Position numbers and translations under genes: made by a program. From positions 42,109 to 106,108 of the forward strand of contig CAMCVF010000007.1 in NCBI GenBank assembly GCA_945881735.1: DNA of 64,000 nt, read 5' to 3'. This DNA comes from Methylotenera oryzisoli. GTDB lineage: Bacteria; Pseudomonadota; Gammaproteobacteria; Burkholderiales; Methylophilaceae. Shown here piece after piece: positions 56,522 to 64,000 of the stretch (the first letter of the stretch is position 1; each line of letters opens with the position of its first letter). The notes below the pieces were generated by a model, which searched no databases, was not told where the DNA came from, and saw only the letters and a program-made list of their open reading frames with translations.

Positions 56522-58066
56522 TTAATTAGGCGTGGAAACAACCAAGCTCCAGTTAGTTTTTTGCCATGCTAAAATTTCTTCTTCCAGTAAATAGCAAGTT
56601 TGTGGGAAGCTTTGTTGCCAAGCGCTCGGTAGACTCAACATGAAAATATTGTCGGCGCGTTCTAATTTGATATTTTTTAATACAGGCATACTGCGAGAGT
56701 GGCAGAAAATCACTGCCAAACGCAGTGCTAGTAATTTAATAATAAAGCGGTCATCATCAAAATCTATTTCTAACTTCTTTATTTTTCCGCAATGGCCTAA
56801 AACTAATAAACTTAAGCTATGCAACTCACTCTGCGAAAATCCCATCAGCTCGGTACTGTCTAAGATATAAGCGCCATGTTTGTGTAACTCGCTATGCGAA
56901 ATGGCCGCACCAACTTCGTGGCATAGTGCAGCCCAACCTAGTATCTGTCTTGGTTTTCCTTGTTCGGCACGACTGATTTCGGCCATATTATTTGTTTGTG
57001 CCTGCAGTGTTGGACGCAATGCATCGTAAAAACTGAGTGCTACTTTTTCGACATTATGCGCATGCTTTTTATTAACGCCAAAGCGTGTTGTTAAGCGTGA
57101 AATAGACGCATCGCATAAATCTTCTGGCGCATCATCCTCATCATCCATCAAATCATAAAGAACACCATGACGAAGTGCGCCTTTGGCGACTATTAAGGTA
57201 TCTAATTTAAGCAAATCGAATATGCCAATTAAAATGCTTAAGCCACCACCAATAACGGCTTTGCGGTCTTCTTTTAGGCCAATCAAATCCAGCCTGTCGG
57301 CAGTTTTGGCTTTTATGAGTTGACTGCGTAGCCATGTCAAACCTTCGCGGGTAATTTTATCGGCATCAAATCCAGCATAGCCTAAAATTTCGGCTACCGC
57401 ACCAACCGTACCTGATGCGCCGTAAGCAACATCCCAATGGCTGCGCTGATAAATAGGCGCTACTGCATCTAAAAAGGATTCAGCCGCAATTTCGGCGCGT
57501 TGCAAATTCCGCTCGGTTAGTTGACCATCGGCGAAGTATTTTAGCGACCAAGCTACAGAACCAACGCGTGTCGAATCAGTGGTCTGTGCGTTTAAATGTT
57601 GCCCCAAAATAAACTCTGTAGAGCGGCCGCCAATATCAATCACCAATCGTCTTTCATCGGATTGTGGCAATAAGCGACTAACGCCTTGATAAATTAATCG
57701 TGCTTCTTCAACGCCAGATATGACTTCCACCTCAAAGCCTAGCGCTTTTTTTGCAAGCTTTAAAAATTCACCACGATTTTTCGCTTCACGAAGTGTTTGG
57801 GTGGCAACAGCACGAACATGTTGCTTGGGGAAGCCTTTTAATGTTTCACCAAAACGCGCTAGACATTTAAGGCCACGTTCTATGGCTTCAGGTTTTAAAT
57901 TGCGCTCTTCATCCAAATCGCCACCTTGGCGCACAGTTTCTTTTAGGTAATCAACACGCTGAATTTGGCCTTTTTCGTAGCGACCAATTTCAAGCCTAAA
58001 ACTGTTAGAACCCAAATCAATTGCGGCTAGCAGGGTTTCGCTAGAAATAATATTATCGTTTTGCAT
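56522..58066 (-). CDS. ppx: Exopolyphosphatase (Ppx/GppA family)
   Basis: Hydrolyses polyphosphate from the ends (or ppGpp precursor pppGpp), 514 residues. ASKHA-fold motifs AAIDLGSNSFRLEIG, VIDIGGRSTEFILG and GASGTVGAVAEILG; a C-terminal HD-like helical domain (GWAALCHEVGAAISH). Its opposite direction relative to ppk1, with the lysine-rich gene in between, is common in betaproteobacteria. Ppx rather than GppA is favoured by length. Confidence 0.93.
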   Translation of the reverse strand: MQNDNIISSETLLAAIDLGSNSFRLEIGRYEKGQIQRVDYLKETVRQGGDLDEERNLKPEAIERGLKCLARFGETLKGFPKQHVRAVATQTLREAKNRGEFLKLAKKALGFEVEVISGVEEARLIYQGVSRLLPQSDERRLVIDIGGRSTEFILGQHLNAQTTDSTRVGSVAWSLKYFADGQLTERNLQRAEIAAESFLDAVAPIYQRSHWDVAYGASGTVGAVAEILGYAGFDADKITREGLTWLRSQLIKAKTADRLDLIGLKEDRKAVIGGGLSILIGIFDLLKLDTLIVAKGALRHGVLYDLMDDEDDAPEDLCDASISRLTTRFGVNKKHAHNVEKVALSFYDALRPTLQAQTNNMAEISRAEQGKPRQILGWAALCHEVGAAISHSELHKHGAYILDSTELMGFSQSELHSLSLLVLGHCGKIKKLEIDFDDDRFIIKLLALRLAVIFCHSRSMPVLKNIKLERADNIFMLSLPSAWQQSFPQTCYLLEEEILAWQKTNWSLVVSTPN

Positions 58067-58154
58067 AATGCTTTTATAGCATATTTGCTTGCAGTCAATA
58101 TGACAATATGATGTATTAACGAAAATTAATTACTGCAATTAGCAAACCATATGG

Positions 58155-58182
58155 GTTGAAATATGGCACTCTAGCCCAATAT
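58155..58182 (+). promoter_or_regulatory. Sigma-32-like heat-shock promoter of htpG
   Basis: GTTGAAA (58155-58161), 13-bp spacer, CCCAATAT (58175-58182): close to the sigma-32 consensus CTTGAAA-N11-16-CCCATNT. It lies about 50 bp before the htpG start. Confidence 0.75.
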
Positions 58183-58231
58183 TAAATCATGTTTAATGCA
58201 TCTGTTCATACATTTAATTGAGAGGAAAAAT

Positions 58232-60145
58232 ATGGATACTCAACAAGCTGAAAAAATGGAATTTAAAGCAGAAGTTAAGCAACTATTGCATCTAATGATT
58301 CATTCGCTATACAGCAACAAAGAAATTGTGCTGCGCGAATTGATTTCGAATGCATCGGATGCTGCCGATAAGTTGCGCTTTGAGGCACTTGCAAATGGCG
58401 CTCTGTATGAGAATGACAGTGAGCTTAAGATTCAAATTGGTTTTGATAAAGCCAAGCGCACGCTGACTATTTCAGATAACGGCATTGGAATGAACCGCGA
58501 TGAAGTGGTTGCTAATATCGGTACGATTGCAAAATCGGGAACTAAAGAATTTTTCAATTCTTTAAGTGGCGATGAAGCCAAAGATGCCAATTTGATTGGC
58601 CAATTTGGTGTGGGTTTTTATTCAGCATTTATTATTGCGGATAAAGTCACCTTGATTACACGACGCGCAGGCAATGTAGAGGCCGTAAAGTGGGTAAGTG
58701 CAGGTGAAGGCGACTTTACCTTAGAAACGGTTGAAAAAGCCACGCGCGGAACGGAAATTACCTTGCATTTGCGCAAAGATGAAGATGAATTCTTAAACGA
58801 TTGGCAATTAAAATCCATTATTCGCAAATATTCTGACCACATTACTTTGCCGATTGTGATGAATAAAACAGAATGGAAAGAGGGCGAAGAAGGCGCTGAC
58901 GGCACGAAACAGCCCGGTGAAATGGTGGCTACTGATGAATTAGAAACTATTAATAAAGCATCAGCCTTGTGGGCGCGCAACAAAAATGATATTTCTCCTG
59001 ATGAATACAACGAATTCTACAAACATGTTTCACATGATTATGAAAACCCTCTTGGCTACACGCACAGCCGCGTAGAGGGCAAGCAAGAGTATATTTCATT
59101 GTTGTATATCCCTAGTAAAGCCCCATTTGATTTATACGATAGAGAGCGCCGCCACGGCATTAAATTGTACGTTAAGCGCGTATTTATTATGGAAGATGCT
59201 GAAAAATTAATGCCGCAATACTTGCGCTTTGTTCGCGGGGTAATCGATTCAGCCGATTTGCCATTAAACGTATCGCGTGAAATTTTGCAAGATAGCCGCG
59301 ATGTGGATGCGATTAAAAATGGTTCGGTAAAAAAAGTATTGGGTCTATTAGAGGATTTAGCTAAAGATAAACCAGATGATTACGCTAAATTTTGGTCAGA
59401 GTTTGGCCGTGTTTTAAAAGAAGGCCCAGGTGAAGATTTTGCTAATAAAGACAAAGTCGCTGGTTTGTTGAGATTCGCCAGTACGCATGCGGATAATGAA
59501 TTGCAAAATGTTTCATTTGCCGACTATGTTAGCAGGATGAAACCTGAGCAAGAGGTAATTTATTTTATTACCGCCGATAGCTTTGCCGCAGCACAGCACA
59601 GCCCACATTTAGAAATTTTCCGCAAAAAAGGCATTGAAGTATTGCTAATGTCTGACAAAGTAGATGAATGGCTATTAGGTAGCCTAAACGAGTTTGATGG
59701 CAAAAAATTGCAATCTATTGCCAAAGGCGATTTAGATTTAGGCAAACTAGAAGATGAAGCCGAAAAAGAGGCCAAAGCGAAAATTGAGGAAGAGGCCAAA
59801 ACGCTGATTGAGCGCATAAAAACTGCATTGGGCGACACTGTTAAAGAAGTTCGTGTCACCCATCGCTTAACTGATTCACCTGCCTGTTTAGTTGCTGGTG
59901 AGCATGATGTGTCTGCTAATTTGGCGCGCATTTTAAAAGCGGCAGGCCAGAATGCACCAGACAGCAAACCTGTTTTAGAGATTAATCCTGCGCACAAATT
60001 GGTCAAACGATTAGAAGTAGAAACTGCAGAAGCGACATTTAATGATTTAGCACATTTAGTGTTTGATCAAGCCTTGCTTGCAGAAGGTGGTCAGTTAAAC
60101 GACCCAGCTAGTTTTGTAAAGCGCATGAATAGTTTACTGGTATAA
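58232..60145 (+). CDS. htpG: Chaperone HtpG (Hsp90)
   Basis: Bacterial Hsp90, 637 residues from ATG 58232 (AGAGG 6 bp upstream). An in-frame ATG at 58196 would add 12 unsupported residues. ATP-binding domain: [49 protein letters not shown]; middle domain and C-terminal dimerisation domain follow. Preceded by a heat-shock-type promoter and followed by a terminator. Confidence 0.97.
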   Translation: MDTQQAEKMEFKAEVKQLLHLMIHSLYSNKEIVLRELISNASDAADKLRFEALANGALYENDSELKIQIGFDKAKRTLTISDNGIGMNRDEVVANIGTIAKSGTKEFFNSLSGDEAKDANLIGQFGVGFYSAFIIADKVTLITRRAGNVEAVKWVSAGEGDFTLETVEKATRGTEITLHLRKDEDEFLNDWQLKSIIRKYSDHITLPIVMNKTEWKEGEEGADGTKQPGEMVATDELETINKASALWARNKNDISPDEYNEFYKHVSHDYENPLGYTHSRVEGKQEYISLLYIPSKAPFDLYDRERRHGIKLYVKRVFIMEDAEKLMPQYLRFVRGVIDSADLPLNVSREILQDSRDVDAIKNGSVKKVLGLLEDLAKDKPDDYAKFWSEFGRVLKEGPGEDFANKDKVAGLLRFASTHADNELQNVSFADYVSRMKPEQEVIYFITADSFAAAQHSPHLEIFRKKGIEVLLMSDKVDEWLLGSLNEFDGKKLQSIAKGDLDLGKLEDEAEKEAKAKIEEEAKTLIERIKTALGDTVKEVRVTHRLTDSPACLVAGEHDVSANLARILKAAGQNAPDSKPVLEINPAHKLVKRLEVETAEATFNDLAHLVFDQALLAEGGQLNDPASFVKRMNSLLV

Positions 60146-60159
60146 GTTTCAATTAAATC

Positions 60160-60194
60160 AAAAAAGCCTGCTCAAATAAGCAGGCTTTTTTTTT
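60160..60194 (+). terminator. Terminator after htpG
   Basis: Arms AAAAAAGCCTGCT (60160-60172) and AGCAGGCTTTTTT (60179-60191), perfect 13-bp stem, loop CAAATA, continuing T-run to 60194. Confidence 0.95.
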
Positions 60195-60284
60195 AAAGCA
60201 CAATTGGTCACTAAAGATTGGCTTGGTATTTGCTAAAATGTATTATTAGCAACTGCTTAATGTTACCTAGAAAGCATTATTGAA

Positions 60285-62768
60285 ATGAAAACTCCAATCA
60301 AGTCCGCAAAAAAAGAAACCATTGTTTTGCCAAAATTAACCCCAGTTAAACAAGCGCTGCAAAACCACTTAGTATTGTCATGTTTTAAGACAGACAAGGC
60401 AGCAACGCCAAGAGACTGGTATCAAAGTGCTGCGTTTACTGTGCGTGATCATGTGGTTGAGCGATGGGTTAAAACATCGGCATCGTATTATGAGCAAGAT
60501 CCTAAGCGTGTTTATTATCTTTCATTAGAGTTTTTAATTGGCCGCATGTTAACCAATGCTGCACTAAATTTGGGCATAAAAGACGAATTAAGTGATGGTT
60601 TAGATGCATTAGGCCAAAGTATGGAAAATGCGGCCGAGATGGAATATGACGCTGCTTTAGGTAATGGTGGTTTAGGTCGATTAGCGGCTTGCTTTTTGGA
60701 TTCAATGGCTACTATGGATATTCCGGCTACTGGTTACGGTATTCGTTACGAATATGGCATGTTTAAGCAATCCATTGAGCACGGTCAACAAATAGAAAAC
60801 CCAGATAATTGGTTACGTTATGGCAATGTGTGGGAGTTTCAACGCCCTGAAGCAACTTATGATATTAAGTTTTATGGTCATGTTGTGCCTGTGCATGATG
60901 GCCATCTTGTTAAGCATCATTGGTGCAATACCCAGCATCTAGTGGCAATGCCTTACGATATGCCGGTGCCTGGTTATGGTACCGAAACGGTTAATAACTT
61001 AAGGCTATGGAGTGCAAAAGCCACCAGAGACTTTGATTTGCACCAGTTTAATAATGGTAATTATGAGCAATCGGTTGAAGAGCGCACAGATACTGAAACG
61101 ATTTCAAAAGTATTATACCCAAACGATTCGTCAGCGTCAGGCCGCGAATTACGATTAAAGCAGCAATACTTTTTTGTGTCAGCCTCTATTCAAGATATTT
61201 TGCGTCGCTTTATCACCACGCGTGAAGTGAAAACGGAAAAAGATTGGGCAGAATTGCCCAATAAAATCGCCATTCAATTAAACGATACTCATCCAGCGAT
61301 TGGTGTGGCTGAAATGGTGTATCAACTTGTGGATGTTCATGGCTTGAAATGGGATTTTGCTTGGGGCTTAGTGGTGAAAATATTTGCATATACCAATCAC
61401 ACCCTAATGCCAGAAGCATTGGAAACTTGGTCTGTTGATTTATTTGGTAGCTTGTTGCCGCGCCATTTAGAGATTATTTACGAAATTAACCAACAATTTG
61501 TCACCATGGTGAACCATAAATTCCCAGGCGATACCGACCTAATTAGACGCGTATCGATTATTGATGAAACGCATGGTCGCCGCGTTCGCATGGCGCATCT
61601 AGCAGTAGTGGGTAGCCATACCGTTAACGGCGTAGCCGCGTTACACAGTGAATTATTAAAAACTACGCTGTTTGCTGACTTTAATAAAATCTATCCGAAC
61701 AAGCTAACCAATATAACAAATGGCATTACGCCCCGCCGCTGGCTAAATCAAGCCAATCCAGACTTAACAAAGTTAATTGCGCAAGCCATTGGCGATGGTT
61801 TTCAAAAAGATTTAACGCAATTAGTTAAACTAACTCCGCTAGCTGACGATAAAGATTTTCGCAAAGCATTCCGCGCCGTTAAACAGGCCAATAAATTACG
61901 CTTGGCGCACAAAATAGAAAGCGTTACAGGTGTTAAATTAAATTTTAACTCATTATTTGATGTGCAAATTAAACGTATTCATGAATACAAACGTCAATTA
62001 TTAAACATCTTGCATGTCATTACGCTCTATAACCGTATTCGTCATGGCGAGAAAAATCTAACCCCACGCACTGTTATATTTGGCGGTAAAGCAGCGCCAG
62101 GTTATTGGATGGCAAAATTAATTATTCGCTTAATTAACGATGTGGCCAGCATTGTGAATAACGATCCTGCCGTTGGCGATAATCTAAAAGTCGTGTTTTA
62201 TCCAAACTACGAAGTATCATCGGCTGAAATTTTATTCCCAGGTAGCGATTTGTCTGAGCAGATATCCACTGCAGGCACTGAGGCTAGCGGCACTGGAAAT
62301 ATGAAAATGGCGCTTAATGGCGCGTTAACTATTGGTACGTTAGATGGTGCCAACGTGGAAATTAAAGAAGAAGTAGGCGATGAAAATATCTTTATTTTTG
62401 GACTAACTACGCCGCAGGTAGCCGAAACCAAAGCCAATGGATATAACCCGCGTGATTACTACCATCATAATAGTGCTTTAAAAGAAGTGATCGATATGAT
62501 TGGTAGTGGTTTCTTTTCGTTAAAAGAGCCAAGTCGCTATCAGGCCATTGTTGATAATCTATTGAATAACGACAATTACTTATTACTTGCCGACTATGCC
62601 AGTTATATTGCTTGCCAAGATGAAGTATCGGCTATTTACCAAAATCAAGAGGAATGGTCACGTCGTGCTGTGTTAAACGTCGCTCGTATGGCCAAATTTT
62701 CCAGCGATAGAACCATTGGTGAGTACGCGAAAAACATTTGGCAAGCAGAGTCATCAAAACAAAAGTAG
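60285..62768 (+). CDS. glgP: Glycogen/starch phosphorylase
   Basis: Releases glucose-1-phosphate from alpha-1,4-glucan, 827 residues, GT35 family. ALGNGGLGRLAACFLDSMAT (substrate region), RIHEYKRQLLNILHVITLYN and the PLP-lysine-containing EASGTGNMKMALNGALTIGT are intact. No other glycogen gene is in the window. It carries a short N-terminal extension of about 25 residues rich in lysine. Confidence 0.96.
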   Translation: MKTPIKSAKKETIVLPKLTPVKQALQNHLVLSCFKTDKAATPRDWYQSAAFTVRDHVVERWVKTSASYYEQDPKRVYYLSLEFLIGRMLTNAALNLGIKDELSDGLDALGQSMENAAEMEYDAALGNGGLGRLAACFLDSMATMDIPATGYGIRYEYGMFKQSIEHGQQIENPDNWLRYGNVWEFQRPEATYDIKFYGHVVPVHDGHLVKHHWCNTQHLVAMPYDMPVPGYGTETVNNLRLWSAKATRDFDLHQFNNGNYEQSVEERTDTETISKVLYPNDSSASGRELRLKQQYFFVSASIQDILRRFITTREVKTEKDWAELPNKIAIQLNDTHPAIGVAEMVYQLVDVHGLKWDFAWGLVVKIFAYTNHTLMPEALETWSVDLFGSLLPRHLEIIYEINQQFVTMVNHKFPGDTDLIRRVSIIDETHGRRVRMAHLAVVGSHTVNGVAALHSELLKTTLFADFNKIYPNKLTNITNGITPRRWLNQANPDLTKLIAQAIGDGFQKDLTQLVKLTPLADDKDFRKAFRAVKQANKLRLAHKIESVTGVKLNFNSLFDVQIKRIHEYKRQLLNILHVITLYNRIRHGEKNLTPRTVIFGGKAAPGYWMAKLIIRLINDVASIVNNDPAVGDNLKVVFYPNYEVSSAEILFPGSDLSEQISTAGTEASGTGNMKMALNGALTIGTLDGANVEIKEEVGDENIFIFGLTTPQVAETKANGYNPRDYYHHNSALKEVIDMIGSGFFSLKEPSRYQAIVDNLLNNDNYLLLADYASYIACQDEVSAIYQNQEEWSRRAVLNVARMAKFSSDRTIGEYAKNIWQAESSKQK

Positions 62769-62928
62769 TTAAATCGCTTTAGTTATAGAGCAAGACAGGG
62801 CAGTTAATTTCAAATTAAGCATGAATATGGGTTTTGTAAAGGTGGCGTAAAGTAAAATAAACTTAAGTACGATTAATAAGTTTTATAGTTAAAAAAACTA
62901 TATTCAATATGTAATTTAAGTCGAGCCG

Positions 62929-63619
62929 ATGAAAAAAGTAATGATGACTGCGTTATTAGCGTTATTTGTATCTTAAGCCAATGCTCTGGCTGTAAGTAAG
63001 TTAAGTAATACATATGCAAGCAAAGGCCTAAAGGCCGCGCTAATTAAAGGTCCTAATAAAGCAAGCAGTAACTTAGGCGCTGTGAATGGCTTCTTTGGAA
63101 ACAGCCGAGTCAAAATACTATTACCAGAATTTATGCAAAAATCCGAAAAAGTAATGCGTATGTTCGGCATGGGCAAACAAGCAGATGGATTGGTGCTTAA
63201 AATGAATCGCGCTGCCGAAGCGATTATGCAAGAAGTAAAAGCCTTGTTGGTTGATTCGGTAAAAATGACTTTGGCTAATGCAAAAGAGATATTAACTGGC
63301 TCACAAAGTTATGCCATTTAATGCTTAAAAAAACGACCCACTTACCAAAGGGCGCAAAGATTTTGCCTATTGTTAAAAGCGCAACTGAAAAAGTAAAGCT
63401 TGTTCAGCATTATAATAAGTTTGGGGAAATGGTTAATAAATACGGCTTCGTTAAAAAAGAAGACGCTAACTTTGTGCAATATATTACTCAATAAACTTAG
63501 ACGACGTTTATTTGATGATGGCACATGAAGAAGCCGCCATTTATAAAGATCCATTAGGACAAGCATGCGATTTGATTAAAAAAGTTTTTGATGCAATTAG
63601 TAATTGGTTTGGTAATTAA
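62929..63619 (+). pseudogene. DUF4197 lipoprotein/periplasmic gene, inactivated
   Basis: From ATG 62929 a signal peptide begins (MMTALLALFVS) and is broken by TAA. Then KLSNTYASKGLKAALIKG, GAVNGFFGNSRVKILLPEF and GMGKQADGLVLKMNRAAEAI match DUF4197. A frameshift near 63320 and another near 63492 move to ILPIVKSATEKVKLVQHYNK and then VYLMMAHEEAAIYKDPLGQA, finishing KKVFDAISNWFGN. All parts are present in order, so this is a recent inactivation: one nonsense and two frameshifts. Confidence 0.85.
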
Positions 63620-63710
63620 AGTCTTTATTCTGTATCGGGATTTCTGAGAATCGGACTTGGCTTGAAATTTTAAGATGAGTTTATTTAAAGATAAAAACGC
63701 TCAATACTGT

Positions 63711-63739
63711 TTGACACTAACGTCCAGTCTTGGTATAGT
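63711..63739 (+). promoter_or_regulatory. Promoter of tRNA-fMet
   Basis: -35 TTGACA (63711-63716, perfect), 17-bp spacer, -10 TATAGT (63734-63739), 33 bp before the tRNA. Confidence 0.8.
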
Positions 63740-63772
63740 CTCATTTCTCGGCGATATGTATGTCGAGTCGGA

Positions 63773-63849
63773 CGCGGGATGGAGCAGTCTGGCAGCTCGT
63801 CGGGCTCATAACCCGAAGGTCACAGGTTCAAATCCTGTTCCCGCAACCA
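63773..63849 (+). tRNA. Initiator tRNA-fMet (CAT)
   Basis: 77 nt with encoded CCA. Unpaired C1-A72 (starts CGCGGG, pairs TCCCGCA), three G-C pairs at the base of the anticodon stem (GGG CTCATAA CCC) and TTCAAAT T-loop identify the initiator. It closely matches E. coli tRNA-fMet, differing mainly in the D-loop and T-stem. Confidence 0.98.
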
Positions 63850-63862
63850 GTAAAATTAAACA

Positions 63863-63890
63863 TTGACGTTGCTTCAAAGCTCTGTATAAT
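63863..63890 (+). promoter_or_regulatory. rRNA operon promoter
   Basis: -35 TTGACG (63863-63868), 16-bp spacer, perfect -10 TATAAT (63885-63890), followed by a GC-rich discriminator (GCGCACC), typical of stringently controlled rRNA promoters. Confidence 0.85.
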
Positions 63891-64000
63891 GCGCACCTCG
63901 TTAACGCAAAGCGTAAAACGAAATATCCAAAAAGTGATTCACTTCTTCGGTAGCAAGAACAAGCTCTTTAACAAAATGAACGACTGATAAGTGTGGGTGT
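63891..64000 (+). ncRNA. rRNA operon leader with boxA; 16S begins beyond the window
   Basis: Leader of an rrn operon. A small hairpin AAGTG-ATT-CACTT (63932-63944) resembles boxB; boxA GCTCTTTAACA is at 63963-63973; the end GATAAGTGTGGGTG matches the usual sequence shortly before 16S rRNA in betaproteobacteria. boxA mediates antitermination with NusB/S10 and SuhB. Confidence 0.85.

Noticed and set aside
1..64000. CRISPR arrays, complete IS elements, prophage, toxin-antitoxin or known defence systems
   Set aside because: No regularly spaced repeats, transposase, integrase or defence-gene signatures were seen anywhere in the window.

Overview
The window looks like chromosomal DNA of a betaproteobacterium, most likely a low-GC member of the Methylophilaceae (Methylotenera-like). 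This rests on gene order and protein flavour: E. coli-like blocks (suhB/trmJ/isc; nadB/rpoE-rse/lepA-lepB-rnc-era-recO-pdxJ-acpS) carrying betaproteobacterial hallmarks, namely a DUF4845 gene between lepB and rnc, cysE before iscR, a remnant of the PF10136 'site-specific recombinase' family, and a beta-type rRNA leader. The taxonomic call is inference. No CRISPR array, prophage or intact insertion sequence was seen.

Layout. 0-4.4 kb: glmM, a PAP2 phosphatase, a periplasmic zinc-dependent phospholipase C-like protein on the minus strand, and a GT4 glycosyltransferase. 4.4-9.4 kb: minus-strand pstS-pstC-pstA-pstB with a PHO box, next to a decayed DUF47-pit low-affinity phosphate system. 9.5-10.6 kb: aqpS-like channel plus arsC. 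10.7-13.3 kb: prfB (programmed +1 frameshift) and lysS. 13.3-14.3 kb: about 1 kb without a confident gene. 14.3-19.3 kb: protease-TPR protein, then a minus-strand LuxR / hybrid kinase / response regulator cassette, divergent from two paralogous small secreted proteins with duplicated (K/Q)RPY motifs. 19.4-21.7 kb: SulP anion transporter and beta-carbonic anhydrase. 21.7-29.2 kb: complete isc operon on the minus strand (iscR, two cysteine desulfurase genes, iscU, iscA, hscB, hscA, fdx) preceded by cysE. 29.3-35.5 kb: AT-rich orphan gene, trmJ, suhB, recombinase remnant, mutS. 35.5-37.2 kb: slyD-type isomerase between decayed genes. 37.2-51.5 kb: nadB, then rpoE-rseA-rseB-rseC-mucD, lepA-lepB-DUF4845-rnc-era, an unknown gene, recO-pdxJ-acpS-tcdA. 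51.5-58.1 kb: DUF2256 with an FeS photolyase, then polyphosphate genes ppk1, sixA and ppx around a lysine-rich DNA-binding-like protein. 58.2-62.8 kb: htpG under a sigma-32-like promoter, and glgP. 62.9-64 kb: DUF4197 pseudogene, tRNA-fMet, and the promoter, boxA and leader of an rRNA operon whose 16S gene begins just beyond the window.

Three themes link the genes. Phosphate: Pst uptake and Ppk1 both have candidate PHO boxes, ppk1/ppx handle polyphosphate, and the low-affinity Pit system has been lost. Iron-sulfur and cysteine: near-identical type-1 IscR motifs lie at iscR and at cysE, suggesting one regulon for Fe-S assembly and cysteine supply. Envelope stress: the complete sigma-E/RseABC/MucD cassette.

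The window also shows gene erosion: six decayed genes (DUF47, pit, PF10136 recombinase, an unknown membrane protein, a thermonuclease, DUF4197) sit among intact housekeeping operons. The best candidate for an undescribed system is the paired 'RPY' secreted proteins, with a 20-bp palindrome in front of them and the divergent signalling cassette.
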